In this document: piece by piece, positions 1 to 12,318 of the stretch
Layout of the letters: the number at the start of each line of letters is the position of its first letter
How positions within the stretch are numbered: position 1 is the first letter of the stretch
Source of the DNA: Luscinia megarhynchos
Lineage: Eukaryota; Chordata; Aves; Passeriformes; Turdidae
NCBI GenBank assembly: GCA_034336665.1
Contig: JAPFBE010000013.1
Location: 16,223,056-16,287,055 of the forward strand
DNA: 64,000 nucleotides
Reading direction: 5' to 3'
Notes under the pieces: model-generated
Databases searched by the model: none
What the model was told of the DNA's origin: nothing
The model's input: the letters and a program-made list of their open reading frames with translations, nothing else
Position numbers and translations under genes: made by a program

Positions 1-964
1 CTGTTTTAGTTAGAAGACTAATACATGAGTGAGTTGCTTTAAACAAAAACTATAGTGCTCTCATTTTCAAACTCAATTAAAAGTAATTACCATTTTAAAA
101 AAAACTTTTTCAAGGCAGGGAATTGCAGGATTACACTTTTGCATGTTCTCACAAGTTCCTTTCTCTTGGCATGCAAGCAAGTTGCCAGTCATCATAGAAA
201 GTGTTTTGGCAGTACCTTCCTGACACTTCTGTGTGGGAGGTGTAAGAAGAAATAAGGAGTTTGCTCTGTGCTGCAACCATTCTTTCAAGAAGTGATTTTT
301 GAGATGGTAGAAGATTTCCAAAGGAGAGAATAGCAAGAGTTATAAAATGGCCTTTTAAAAAAATATTTAAGAGTTTTTACTATATGAGCAGTAGCCTGTT
401 GTGAACAGGCTTATGTGCTGTATATGATCCCACTTCCACCCAACTCCAGCCTCCTAGAACCCAAATTCTGTGCCTCAGATGCTTTCAGGGAGGCTTTCCT
501 GGCTTGTGCCTGGAGCCCTTTGGGTGGGGAGCAGCCAGGAGCAGAAAGGAGGAGTGATGCCCCAGTCACAGCTGTCTGCTCCTAAATGACACCTGCAAGC
601 CTTGGTAAGTCAGGTTTCCTTGGACTCTGCACAAATTCTGCCAGGTCTAATGAAGAGTGGATGGTGCCCACCTCGTGGAGCCTCCCAGCTGAGTCTGAGC
701 TGCCTCTCCAGAGCTCCATCCTCCCCTGCCCAAGACAGTGCTGACATACCCCAGGTGATCACAAACACCCTGTTTGTGATCCTTGTTTAAAAAACACAAC
801 TCCCAATATGACCCCACCCCAGTCTCCTCTGTCCAAGCTGGTGTGATGCCTGTTTCTGCTCCTGCAAATAAGCAAAACTTCGCAGCCCTTCCCCACGTGC
901 ATGATGGTTCCACCATCAAGTACAGCTTGGGATGATGCCACTTCCCATTTTTGGAGTTTTATGC
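1..964. other. No gene seen
   Basis: AT-rich at the left end, more GC-balanced from 430 to 930. Open frames on both strands overlap each other, with no start context, splice signals or recognisable domains. Confidence 0.6.
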
Positions 965-1031
965 AGGGCCAGAAGCTTGATTGTCCTTGTGGATACCTTC
1001 CAACTCAGGATATCCTGTGATTCTATGATTT
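965..1031 (+). mobile_element. CR1 LINE 3' end fragment
   Basis: The stretch ends with CCTTCCAACTCAGGATAT followed by TGTGATTCTATGATT. This is the hallmark 3' end of avian/reptilian CR1 elements, which finish in repeats of an ATTCTATG-type octamer. The preceding GATTGTCCTTGTGG also resembles the GATGATCCTTGTGG part of the CR1 tail. Only this tail is recognisable, as usual for 5'-truncated CR1 copies. No coding part remains. Confidence 0.7.
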
Positions 1032-4000
1032 CTTCTTGCTTCATCCTGCCAGGAAGGGAGATATTTACACTAATGGCCACAGCCTTGTGTGTAATCCCAG
1101 AGCACAACCTGAGTCCTTTTTTGGATAAAGGCTGGAGTCTTCACTGCTCTTTTCAGCAGTCTTGCCTCTTTACTTTAACCCTACCTAAGGAAGGAAGCAG
1201 CAGAGTGACACATTGTTATCATGGCTTGTGTGATGATAAATACACTGCTGGGTGACTAAAATCACTTCGTCTTCCCCATGATAGCCTTAAGTCCAAATAA
1301 AGTCTCAAGAAGGAGGAGAAAAGATGTCTTTTACAGGAACAGCAAGCATGCAAAGCTTATTTCCTGGAAAGAATGCTCTGTGTGCAAGATCTTTGATGTG
1401 TGAAGGTTTTAAAGGCACATGGGAAAAGGTAGGAGTCCAAAATCCAGACATTTTATTTTTGAAAGAGAAATATTTTTCCAATACTTTCAGTACATTATTT
1501 TTTCCTACTTAGTTTCTTCTGTGTTTTGAGGCCACATGAGTTTCTGATTCCCAGACAACAGGATCAGAATCAAAGTCTTTTCTGTGACCCCCATTCCCCT
1601 CCACCTACACTGTGCTCTTTTCCTCCTTGCTGCCCTCCTCCTCCTTTTGCATGAGCTGTCTGGACACTTGGCTGTTATCTCACAGTCACTTGCCCCACAA
1701 ACCACTGAATGAAAGGGTTCATCTGCAGCACCCAAGAAAGAAACATTGGCACAAACATTCATAAAAGTCAATTCCAAGGAAATGCAAGGAAATTGCTGTA
1801 GTTCTATTGAAACTAAATCTAAAAGCTCACTCTGTGCTTCCACTTCCCTATTTCCAGCTGCCTCATGCAGAACTTCCCCTCCTCACCTGTTTTATCTTTC
1901 TTTGTGCCCCAGCTCCACACAGCTGCCAGACATGAACTCTTCCCAGCCAAACTCACTCACTCTCATGGATGCTCTGCTCTCCTGGAAGGAGGCAGGTTTA
2001 TTTTTCAATTCAGTTTTTACTCTCCCAAGCCATATTTCTTTCCAAAGTGTTCAGGAAGATGTGTTTACATTAAATAAAGACTTGCTCTCCTTTTAGGAGG
2101 AGGAGCTCAAGGAGTATTTCTGTTGCAAATATATGACCCATATTTAGGGTTTAAGTATGTTATTTAACTGTTTCTACAGTTACCAAGGAGTTACACCTTC
2201 ATTTTCCTGTTTTCTTCCCAGACATATCAACATTAACTTTTGAATGTGAAATGTGTTTATCTGCCAAAGTTTCTAGGGGATACCAGCTAAAAAATTGACT
2301 AAAACTCTTGTCCAAACCACTAAATCAGAAAAATGCATGCAGTTCATTACTAACTCTTGTCACCAGGCATGATGGTGATCAACTGATTTAGGCTGATTAT
2401 TGGCTGACTTGAGAGGTGTTTTGGGCTTTACAGAAGGTGTTAATATTGAGACTTGGGCTTTATTCAATGATGTGTTGAATGACTTCCAGGACTGAAGACA
2501 TCTTGCAAGAAGAAATTCTTGAGTCATCCCATGTAGTTTTAAAAATTTGAGGCTCTTTTTGGAAGAATCTCTTTGTCTCACAGTTATGATAGTGCAATGC
2601 AGAGGAAGAAAAAGTCAATGAATTTAATTTAAACAATCTGGAACTTTGTAGGGCAAGATGAAACTCTGTCCAGAGACTGTAGTCTATAGAGTTCACTCGT
2701 GGTAGCTGTATTTTAATAAGACTGTTTCAATAAGCCATTTTGCAGAATTAAATTAATTTCATATCCTTTTGACTGGCCTGATCTCCTTTGAATATGTTAA
2801 AGAAAGTATTTCCTCTGTTATTGTGCCAAGTGTGGCAACAAGATTGAGGGCTAGTGCTGAAAAGCATCTTTACTAGAATATGGAAGGGAATTCAGGTGAT
2901 TCTTGCATAAGTAAGTAAAAATATAAGTAGCCTCTCTTCATTTAACTTTCAACTGGAGTTCAAGTGACATGTATATCCATGCATGAATATCAGTGGGCTG
3001 AAAATTTTAATTTTTCTTCTGCTGGTGAGTAAGATGAGTGTCCAGTAGGACCTGTGCTCATTCCTCCTAAAAGTAAAAACAACACAACAAGATCTGCTGT
3101 AAAAATTCTAGCTTGGCATTCAAGATAAAATATAAATTTTTAATTTCTAAAAAATGTAATGTTAAAAAAAGATAAAAACTGTACATTTGAAATAAATACA
3201 TAAACCCAACTGAAAAAAAAATCATAACTCTGATTTTCTTGAAGTTACTCAAACCTTCTTCAGTGACATTGAGCCCAGGTAAGAGATGAAATTGAAAAAT
3301 TGAGCTACACTCTCAAAGGGCACACTGCTAGCCTGTTATTGTATCTGTCTATTGTAGCAATCATTCTATTCTACCCGTGCAATCTTTGCATGGATTCATC
3401 ACCCTCCAATGTTTCTGCTGATGAAGAAAGTTCCCCTACAACTGCTATTGTTAATTATTTCTGGAGGCACAGTCTTGCCATACCAAATTAGCAGGACATC
3501 CACACATGCTGGAAAAACCTCAGACCTCATTATCACCTTGTAATTCGATGGCACTTTCCAACCTTTTTTGGAAATCCATGTTTTCACCGTGAACTGTTAT
3601 GCCATCTCAACAACCAACTTTTTCTGGGTTTGAAAAAAATCTGTGGTATGTATTTACTTGTATTAATGCAAGCTTGGAGAATTCTAAAGCCCACAGTTTA
3701 GCAACCTCTTATTGGTCCATTCCATCAAGGACACTTGCTTGATCTGCAATCTAGGCAGTGGGTAAAAGAAGAAAATGAATCATACAGATATATATATAAA
3801 TGTGTGTGTGTATGTGTGTATATATATACACAGTAATATATATATTAATCATATATATATATATACACATATATGTATATATGTATGTATATAGCCTGCT
3901 CTTGAGGAGACTTTCTACAACACTATTGTTTAGTCACAAGTTAATAATCCTGTCACAAGATAATGAGACAGAAACACTCACAATCCATTATTTGCATTGG

Positions 4001-7000
4001 ACATAATGATTGGTAGGGCTGTTGCACATTGAGTGATCTTGTACTAGAAAGGTAATGAATTCACATTTATCCTCTTCAATGCTGTGAGGCATCTTTCTGT
4101 GAGCCTGAAACACACACTTTCCAGGATGTCCAATTTTAGGGGGTGGTAAGATCAACTCTCTAAATTGGTTGAGTCCTGACGCTGCAGGACTCGTACAAGA
4201 CATATCACTTGTACCAGGGTCGAATGCAAAGGACAGATCCAGTCTTTGCCAGGCAATTTATTGACACAGATGAGCTACTTTCAATCCTTGCTCAGAACCA
4301 GAACTGACAATTTCAAATCTTTTCTCTGAGAGTTCCCTTTCTGGACTAATATTGACAGCAGTCTCAAGGTAGCAGATTTCAGGGCAGATTAGTTCATTTT
4401 GAAAAATGATTCAGAGAAAATTTGGCTTGCCCAGGCTGTCTAGTGAGCTTCTGGGACAAATAGAATTATCTATTCCTGGTTCTCCTGAGACTCATCTCTT
4501 CTAATCAACTGGCTACAATGCAGGTGATGAAATATTCTTCTGTGTTAATCTCTACTAACTCATTAATAGTTCTTTCAGACACTGATTTTAGGAGGGTGTG
4601 AGGTAATTTTCAGCATATATTGGTAACTGCCCCTCCATTTTACATTTTAGTTAAAACCTGCAAAAGGAAGATTCTGTCAAATAAGCTCCTATCCTCAGTT
4701 GTCACTGCTCCCACAAATAACAGAACTTCAAAGCTTTCACTGTGGGAAAGAGGGATCCAGCTGATGAGCAATTCTCTCAAAATCTTTCAGCTTCCATTTC
4801 TGGTTTCAGAATAGCATGCCTGAACTACAAAATCTATAATTTCAAGAGAAGGTACTTCTTTTATAATTCTCTTATTTTGTAATTGCTGCTGCATATGCTG
4901 CTCCTGATACAGTTGACTTGATAGATCAAGGTAGCCTGGACATTTTAGTGAGGCACAGAGTAATCTTTGATTGCTATAAGCAGTACCAAGTATTGTACTT
5001 GGGCTGGATCTAACCCTCTGGCAATTATTAAGAGAATGAAAATAGACCTTAGCTTGGGGCAGAGAGGTTGAGAAAGGAGTAGAGAACTGTGTAATCCTGA
5101 ATAGCAATTATTCTTATTTGTAGAAAAAATTATTTCTGTTATTCACAAAGTATAATATTGAATTGTTTGTGCACTTAGCAGAAAGTAATTGTTTCAAATT
5201 AATTTATGAGAAAGCATGGGGGTTTTTAATTTTGTTCCTTTTAAGTTCACTACTGAAATGTTTTAAATATGCCCTTCCTCATTACTGCAAGTCTTCTAAA
5301 TTAAAAGCCAAAAGTCAGCACATGTAGCTTTGCTATACTGTAGTTGCTTTATGATGTACCTGGCAAAATTCAGACTACATCCTGCCCACAGTTGAATGTA
5401 GGGATGTATAGGTCCCAGGCCATCAGGAAGTTTGTGGTGGATCTTTCAGCACTGAGTGTCCTGCCTGAACTCCACAGCAAGGGTAGCACCACAAATATTT
5501 CAGCAGAGACACCGAGAGAACTTTATAATTCTCAGTGCTATGTTTAACCAAAGCCAGCTTGAAGTTACAAATAAGATGTTTTTAAGTCATTCTTCTAAAT
5601 AACTACCAAATAATTTATTTTTCAGTGCTAAGCAGCCACCACCACCATCCATGGTTGTCTCTTTAGCCACTTTCTTTCTGTGGTTGTTTTCTTGCCCTTA
5701 GATAGTCCCACCTTCATTTTGAAGGTGCCACAATAACTGCTTTCTCACTGCACCTTGCACAGCTGGATTTATGATAATAGTATTGACAGCAGTTGTAAGG
5801 ATGTTTTTAAGCCTTCCTTGAGTGAGCTCCCTGCTGCACAGCAGCTTTCAATCACAAGCAGGACATAGTTGAATTATTCAGATGGGATTTCACATGCTTA
5901 TTCAGTTCTGCCACAGAAGCAGTGACTAGCACGAAATCACCTTAGCAGTGGCTGCTATGACCAGGAATAAGGAGCTGAATAGGAAGTGTCACTCCAAGCT
6001 GACTATCCTGTAACGCCTCACAGAGAAAGAAGCTTTTAGGGATTGACCCTAGAGGGCTGAAATTCATCAGTCTGTCCCTTCTTCCCTCCCTGTCCCTGTC
6101 TGGATTGACGCTGGTGTGGGGAGAGCTTGCTCCCCTTGGGTGGTGGTGGCTAAATTTGCATGATGACTGTCAATGAGTACTTGTTGTCTCTCTGAGGCAG
6201 TCAGCTGCACTCTCAGCCTGCCTAGTGCTGCAGTGGGATGTGGCTTGGGCTCAAAGGGAACAGATGTTTGCTGTGTTGCCTATGTTGTTCACCTTTACAG
6301 ATAACCATCTTGATACCACTCATCTCTCATAGAAGGAATTGTTCCTCTTTTTTGCAGGTGGTGGAAAGTAGGCTCTGCAGGTTTGATGTAATATTATTTG
6401 AAATACATACCTCTTCAACAGTCTTCGAGGCAGAACAGCAATTATTGATGTTTGTTTACTTAACATAATAGTCACATACAAACACTGCTTATTTCCTGGC
6501 TGAACTTTTTGGGTTTTGGATAACTTTTGATGTTTACATTTTAACTACTGGGCTCATTTTTTCCTATGGATGATGCAAAACACTAACAATTTATTTCACA
6601 CTCTGCACAAAGAGGTTATGGCAATGCACCTGCCTCAGGTGGGTGGTTATACACTTAATCAGCCAACATAAATTGCTTTGAACACAGCTCACTCTTGCTG
6701 GCAGCCAGCAGCAGGTGTAGATTAGATGCATATTTTGGCTCAGCTGTTCTGGTTTAAATTAAGACAACAGAAGATCAAATGTAAGGCAAGGAGCAACAGT
6801 AGTGTGATGCAAGCTTAAAAGGTTTATGCATTCAAATCATCTGGGACCAGATTCAACCACATGAACTGCAGCAGTGATGAAGTGGGTAGAACTTTCATTG
6901 AAAACACCAGTTGCCACTGTTCTGTTTGAAGAAACCCATTTCAGATCATAAAATAAATGGTTCTTTCTCATTACCTCTATATACTCAGTTGCTGAGTGTA

Positions 7001-10000
7001 TAGAAAACTGTATCTTAGTACTTATCCCATACTCAACATTTGTAAAGTAAATTATATATAAGTTACTTGAATTCTACAGCTTTCACTATTTGCTGTGTTC
7101 AGAATAATTTGCTTTTCTCATTAAAAGAAAGCCATGGAGTATTAATTTTTTTCTTCAATTATTATTGAAATGACAGGTTTTCTTACTTCTCCATCATGTC
7201 TGACTACAGTGAATCCTTCCTCTGTTTCCCTAACAAAGCAAGGCTCCTACAACCATACTGTCTCAGTTTATTCCTTTTATCTAGCCACAGTAATTTTGTA
7301 ACTTGTGGGCTGTTTTCAATCCAGCTTGACAGAGTAGGAGAGATTGCAAAGGCAGTTTGATTCTTCTAAGACTGGGAAAATTAGGGATACAAGAAGCTGA
7401 GGGAATAGGCCAGTGCTCTGAGGGAAGGATTTGCAGCATGATTGACTTGCCACTTCCGTGAGAGGGATACTCTGCAAGGGCCTTGCTGGGCAAAAAGCTT
7501 CTACTGGAGCTAGATATCAACCATGAGGTACCTGGGCATCCTGATTTCTGTCATTCTGTTGAATTTAGTCATCCTGTTCACATGAGTCAGGAATGAGTTG
7601 GAAAATCAGGCTGCCTGGTGGATGTTCTGCATCTATCCAGCTAGCATCTATACACAGACAAACCTGACTCTAGCTTCCTGTGACTCCTCTTTCTCTGCCT
7701 GGTCCCCCTTTCTCAGAGGAACTCTGTTCTCTCTAGCCTCAGGGAGCTCTGGTATTTGTGTGGCTTAGGGTTTTTTTCCTCAAAAATCTTGCAGTATTTA
7801 GGAACTAATAATGAATACTGCCGTCCATTGCACCAGAAACAAAGGTCCTATGCCCTGAGACCTGTAATTCCACACCCATGATCAGCACAGATGTACTTGA
7901 AGTTCTCTTTAATTTAACACTATTCTTTGGTTTTGTCATTGCTAAGGTATTGCCTGTGTATCTGTGCTGTGTAGAAAAAGAAAGGAAATAAAATTTGTAA
8001 GTGGCAACATAAAGATGTGTTGTAAAAGTCAGCAGAGAAGGGTCCAGGTTTGGTTGTGTTGAAGTGCTGAAACAATATGTGAAGATAAATAGGGGGAGCA
8101 AATTCACAGGGTAAATATTTTTCCTAGTTATTAATAAATGCAGATGAAGGTGTTTAATATCCAAATGCTGTGAAAGCCACTTGCTCATTGTCATGAGTGG
8201 CATGTATTTGATAACACAAAATAAGCACCTCATCCTCCACTGCTACTCATGCATGCACAACTCTTCCCATCTAATTCAGCAAGACTAATTATCTGAATTA
8301 CTGACATTAGCTTGAAGCTATGGATTTGCAGATTGAGTATTGAGTCTCTGGCTTTCAACAACTTCTTTAAAGGAATTAGTCATGTCTGAGTACAACAGAT
8401 CTGTCAAATTGCATCCCCTGGCATTGTTGCAAAGCCAACCTTGTGCAAGACTGTCCTGGTGGTAATAGACAGTGGTTATCCTAACTTTATGGCTCTGTCA
8501 ATCCTAAAATGGCTCATAAGGGTTGGGCAGTTACCTCACTAGCTGATAGCAGATGGAGGCTGATAGCACTTCACTTTGCCTTCCACCTCACTGATGGACT
8601 TTGCCATCCCCACTGCAGGGATGTCTGCTGTCTATCTGCAAACCAGCTCCTGAACCACCCTCATTTTGGTTTAACTTGCCATGCAGGCATGAAAGCTGCT
8701 GCTAATGCACAGATAGATCACAAAACCCTGCCTTGGCAGCAGTGACATCGACTATAGAGATGGGAAGAAAAGTGCAGTATTGCAGGAACTGGTTTACAAG
8801 TGGTGTGGGCATCACTGGCTGAAGAGTTGAAACCTCTCTGGGACCAGCAAGATGCTCAGCTGGAGCAGGTGCATCCTTGGAGCTTTACTGCATATCCACT
8901 TAAAGGGCAATGCTTACCCTTACAGTCCTGCATTTTGCTATCAAGTGAAGAGTTTCAGTAACTCTGTCATGTCTGTGCTGCTACTGAGGTAAATGCTGGA
9001 ATGTTTAGAGTTTGAAGCACTACTAGCTTATCCAAGGCTAAACAGTGCAGAGAAGGCAGGCAGCAGGGACAGGCCATGGCTGTGTTTAACCAGTGTGGTC
9101 TTTAGTCTATACATCACTTGTCACCCATTATCTTTGAATGAACTGTTCATAATGAAGTAGTGTGACTAAAGATGTGAAATCCTACATGGCAAATACTGAA
9201 CTTGCACCTCATTTATCTCTTTCAGCTGTTTAATGAATTTTCAGCTTCAGCTAATGAATAATGGCAATTTCAGGCCCATTGTCCTACACAGGGAAATTAA
9301 TAATGGCCTAAGGATAGTTTCATGCCTAGGAGCATGGCAGAGATTGCCAAAAAGCCAGGATGTGGGTTGCTGTCTAGAAGACCCAACATTATCTTCAGAT
9401 TTGTTCCAGTTAGTGTACAGTCCATATTCTATAAGAACACCATGCAGAATCTGGTCTTTGGGATAAAAAGCAAGAAACAATTGCCTTCCTTCACCTCCCC
9501 TGCCATTAGGTTACCATTTATTTTGTTTACCTCAACAGGTCATCTTTATTCATGCAGAAATTTTGGCCAAGTTTGAAAAAGCTTTTATTTGTTAGCACTA
9601 CATTAATAGCATACAAAAGAAACATGGAAGCCTGATCCTCTTTTTCAAAGATGTTCTGAAATAAGGTACATTAATGAATAGGAACCAGGAAACTTCCAAG
9701 TTCAGGAACATGGCATAAAGAACATTTGTCACCAACATTTTCTTCTTAGGAAAGGAGCCATGAAGGTTTCCACCATTTCCTATCTCTTTGGAGTAAGGAA
9801 AAACTCACAGTAGTAGCTGTGGGTTCAGTTGGTTTTGGCATTGAAGACCAAGTAGAGAAGATTAAATGAGGAAAGAGAAACTTTGACTTGACTGGATGTG
9901 TGCTACAACACCTACTAGTAGTACTTGAAAAAATAGAAATGCACTTGGACTTGCTCTGCTTCTCACCCATCCAAAGGAACTGGTTTTCAATTCTTATTTT

Positions 10001-11815
10001 CTTCCCAAAACTGTAGCTAAAGGAAAATACTGAGAAATAAAAACGTGGTTTTCAGTCACAGAAGCAGGAATGTACATCTTCAAACAATTGTTTAGTCAAA
10101 AGACTGTTTTATCTGAAAACACTAGGCATTTTTAAATCCAACCTGCTAAAAGTTCTTGGTTGGTTTTCTTCAACTTCTTATTCAATTTACCATGACCTAC
10201 ATCCCAGTTCTACTTATGAATATAAAATATGCAGTATTTATGCAGAGAGCTAGTGTATTACTTTTGGGTTTAGACCCAAGTGGGATGAGATAAAGTCATC
10301 TTATCAAATACATAATGGTAAATACACAACATGCCATATCCTAACATGGCCAGATACAAGATGTGTAGGATTTAATAGCTTTTTTGCTGGAGGTGAGTCC
10401 CAGACTTCTGTAGTAGCTCCATGTAGGATCTGATGTTGTTGCTAGAAAAGATGGAATAAATTACTTTTAGAAAAAAAAATTAAAATCACAGAATTAATTT
10501 AAAGATCCTGTCAACAGCTGCAGTCTTCAGATCTGCCAGCTTTTGCAAATAGTTTTCTTCTGGAAGGGCAGCCTCTGAACCAGATTCCTGCATAGGTTGT
10601 GTAGGCTTTCCATTTCAGAACTATCATTAATCAAGAAAAATAGGTTTGAAAAGAATTGTTCTACTTTATCCATAATGGTTTTTGTAACTTTTAGCTTGAT
10701 GCTTCTTTGCTACTACATGGCTTCTCAAAATCTCTGGATGTCAATTCCTGTCACATTAGCATTGGAAAGTTTATTTCAGTCTGTGAGTTAACTAGCCTTG
10801 CTTTGAAATCATAAACATATTTCAGTGGGAGTGCCTGTAAATGTGTTTATGTAAGTGGCTTTAATCCTGTCATACGACAATCATTAGGATTATCTTTCTG
10901 GAGGCATAACTCATCCTGGAGTCTGCCTGGCAGCTGCTGTGATCACAGCCATCAGGCACATGGATGCACAACCAGTAATTAGACACAGTCAGGGTTTTTC
11001 TCTGTGAGGAATTTTTCTGATGGGAAAGACAGTGGGTTTTTTTCAGAAAACTGGGTAAAGTGTCTTCAGGTAAATTTATGATAAGGGTGAAATGACTGCT
11101 ACTATCTACTCATATCAGTATTAGAAATTGTAAGTGAATAACCTGGTGCTTCCTTCCAGTTGCCCAAGGGCACCAGCTGAAGCCTCAGCAGGAGGGAAGG
11201 TAAATTATGGCTTTTAGCAGCTCTCTCCTACTTGGCTTCTGCTCAGAGTGAGTGAAACCAGCGTCACCTTTCAGGTGGAACAGTCCTGGAAGGCTCACTC
11301 TGAATCTCTCCAAGTCAAATTCCTATCTTATAAAAAATAAAAGGTCTTTTCAAAAGCTGCATTTCAAAATGAAACTCATTTTCAAAAAGAAAGGTACTTT
11401 TATGACAATAAAATTCAAAGCATATTTAATTCAAATTAAATTAGAAGTTTACCCATTTTCCTATTGGTGCTTTCAGTCAGACTGACAGATTGCTATTTTA
11501 GTAACTATTTTAAGCACTGAAACTGTATAAGTTTATTTCTACCCACTCCTGTCCATTTTTAAGGACTGCAGTATCTTCACAGGAAGAGTGTTTCACAGGA
11601 ATAATGTGTGTATTGTGCTTGTCCAACTGAATCACTTAGTAATTGTTCCCTAAATCTGACAAAATTTTGTCCCCAAAATGTCCAGTTTTAGCACAATCCT
11701 TAACAATTTCTCTGAGGCACTTTGCAACACTTCATTTCATGTACTCCTGTGCTGATCTATAAATACTGCTTTTACCAACTGCTATGTCTCATTCTCTGTT
11801 TTGTTCTGCTGAGGT
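1032..11815. other. Gene-poor DNA
   Basis: Unique, CpG-poor sequence with only the microsatellite at 3787-3892. The longest frame, on the minus strand at 8233-7805 (142 codons from an ATG), has a His/Thr/Leu-rich composition that is not protein-like. A weak exon-like pair of minus-strand splice signals lies at 1887-1981. Confidence 0.55.
3787..3892. repeat. Compound AT/GT microsatellite
   Basis: Alternating (TA)n, (TG)n and (ATGT)n blocks over about 105 bp. The stretch is interrupted and imperfect, as in an old expanded dinucleotide repeat. An open frame across it is an artefact of the repeat. Confidence 0.9.
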
Positions 11816-11875
11816 TTTATTCCACACCGAATACAGTTTTGTTACTGAAATAGATGGAGTTTTTTATCTTTTATT
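11816..11875 (-). terminator. Candidate polyadenylation signals
   Basis: AATAAA occurs on the minus strand at 11870-11875 and 11816-11821, roughly 325-385 bp beyond the stop codon of the secreted-protein gene. Both are plausible 3' ends, but AATAAA is common in AT-rich DNA and nothing in the sequence chooses between them. Confidence 0.3.
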
Positions 11876-12198
11876 TTTCTCCTCAGGAATTGCTTTCTGT
11901 CTGCTTTTTAAATCAACTCTATAGGAAGCAGTTTAGCTTCTGTGGACTTTTAAAAGGATATATATACATTCTTTAAGCTCTTAATGAGCTTTCCCAAAAC
12001 ACACTCAAAAAAGAACCCGCCACAACAAAATGACCACATATAAATAACAATTAAACTTGGACAGTAGAAACAAATCTTCTTAAATTTTTCAAGGTATAAA
12101 TTGTGTTTTTACTGAGCTGGGTTATGACACTATAAACCAGTTGTCAGCAGTGCTGTATGGGTCAGTTTTACTTACTGAGGTGCACTCAGGTTCCGAGT

Positions 12199-12318
12199 CT
12201 ACGAAACGCTCTGTTGAGAAACCCCATCGAGCGCGGCTGTCGAGGGATCGAAGGCAAAACGGTCCAAGCCCATGTAGTATTGTGCTGTTTCTCTCAAAGC
12301 TGCCAATGAGTCACTGAT
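12199..12318 (-). CDS. Exon 3: C-terminal half and stop codon
   Basis: The exon carries 39 codons and a TAG stop at 12199-12201. The acceptor is TTTTGATCTGCTTCAG, with a second AG five bases downstream (CAGATCAG). The encoded segment starts ISDSLAALRETAQYYMG and ends GVSQQSVS. About nine CpGs fall within 90 bp, the densest CpG patch in the window. A GTAAGT lies 23 nt after the stop; it may be chance or a donor for a spliced 3' untranslated region. Confidence 0.8.
   Translation of the reverse strand: MSDSLAALRETAQYYMGLDRFAFDPSTAALDGVSQQSVS

Noticed and set aside
3525..3570. Possible second CR1 tail (CACTTTCCAACC)
   Set aside because: The octamer end is missing and the similarity is limited to a few words.
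7805..8233. 142-codon minus-strand frame starting with ATG
   Set aside because: Composition is skewed to Leu, His, Thr and Ser, no family is recognised, and it contains acceptor-like tracts typical of noncoding DNA. Probably chance.
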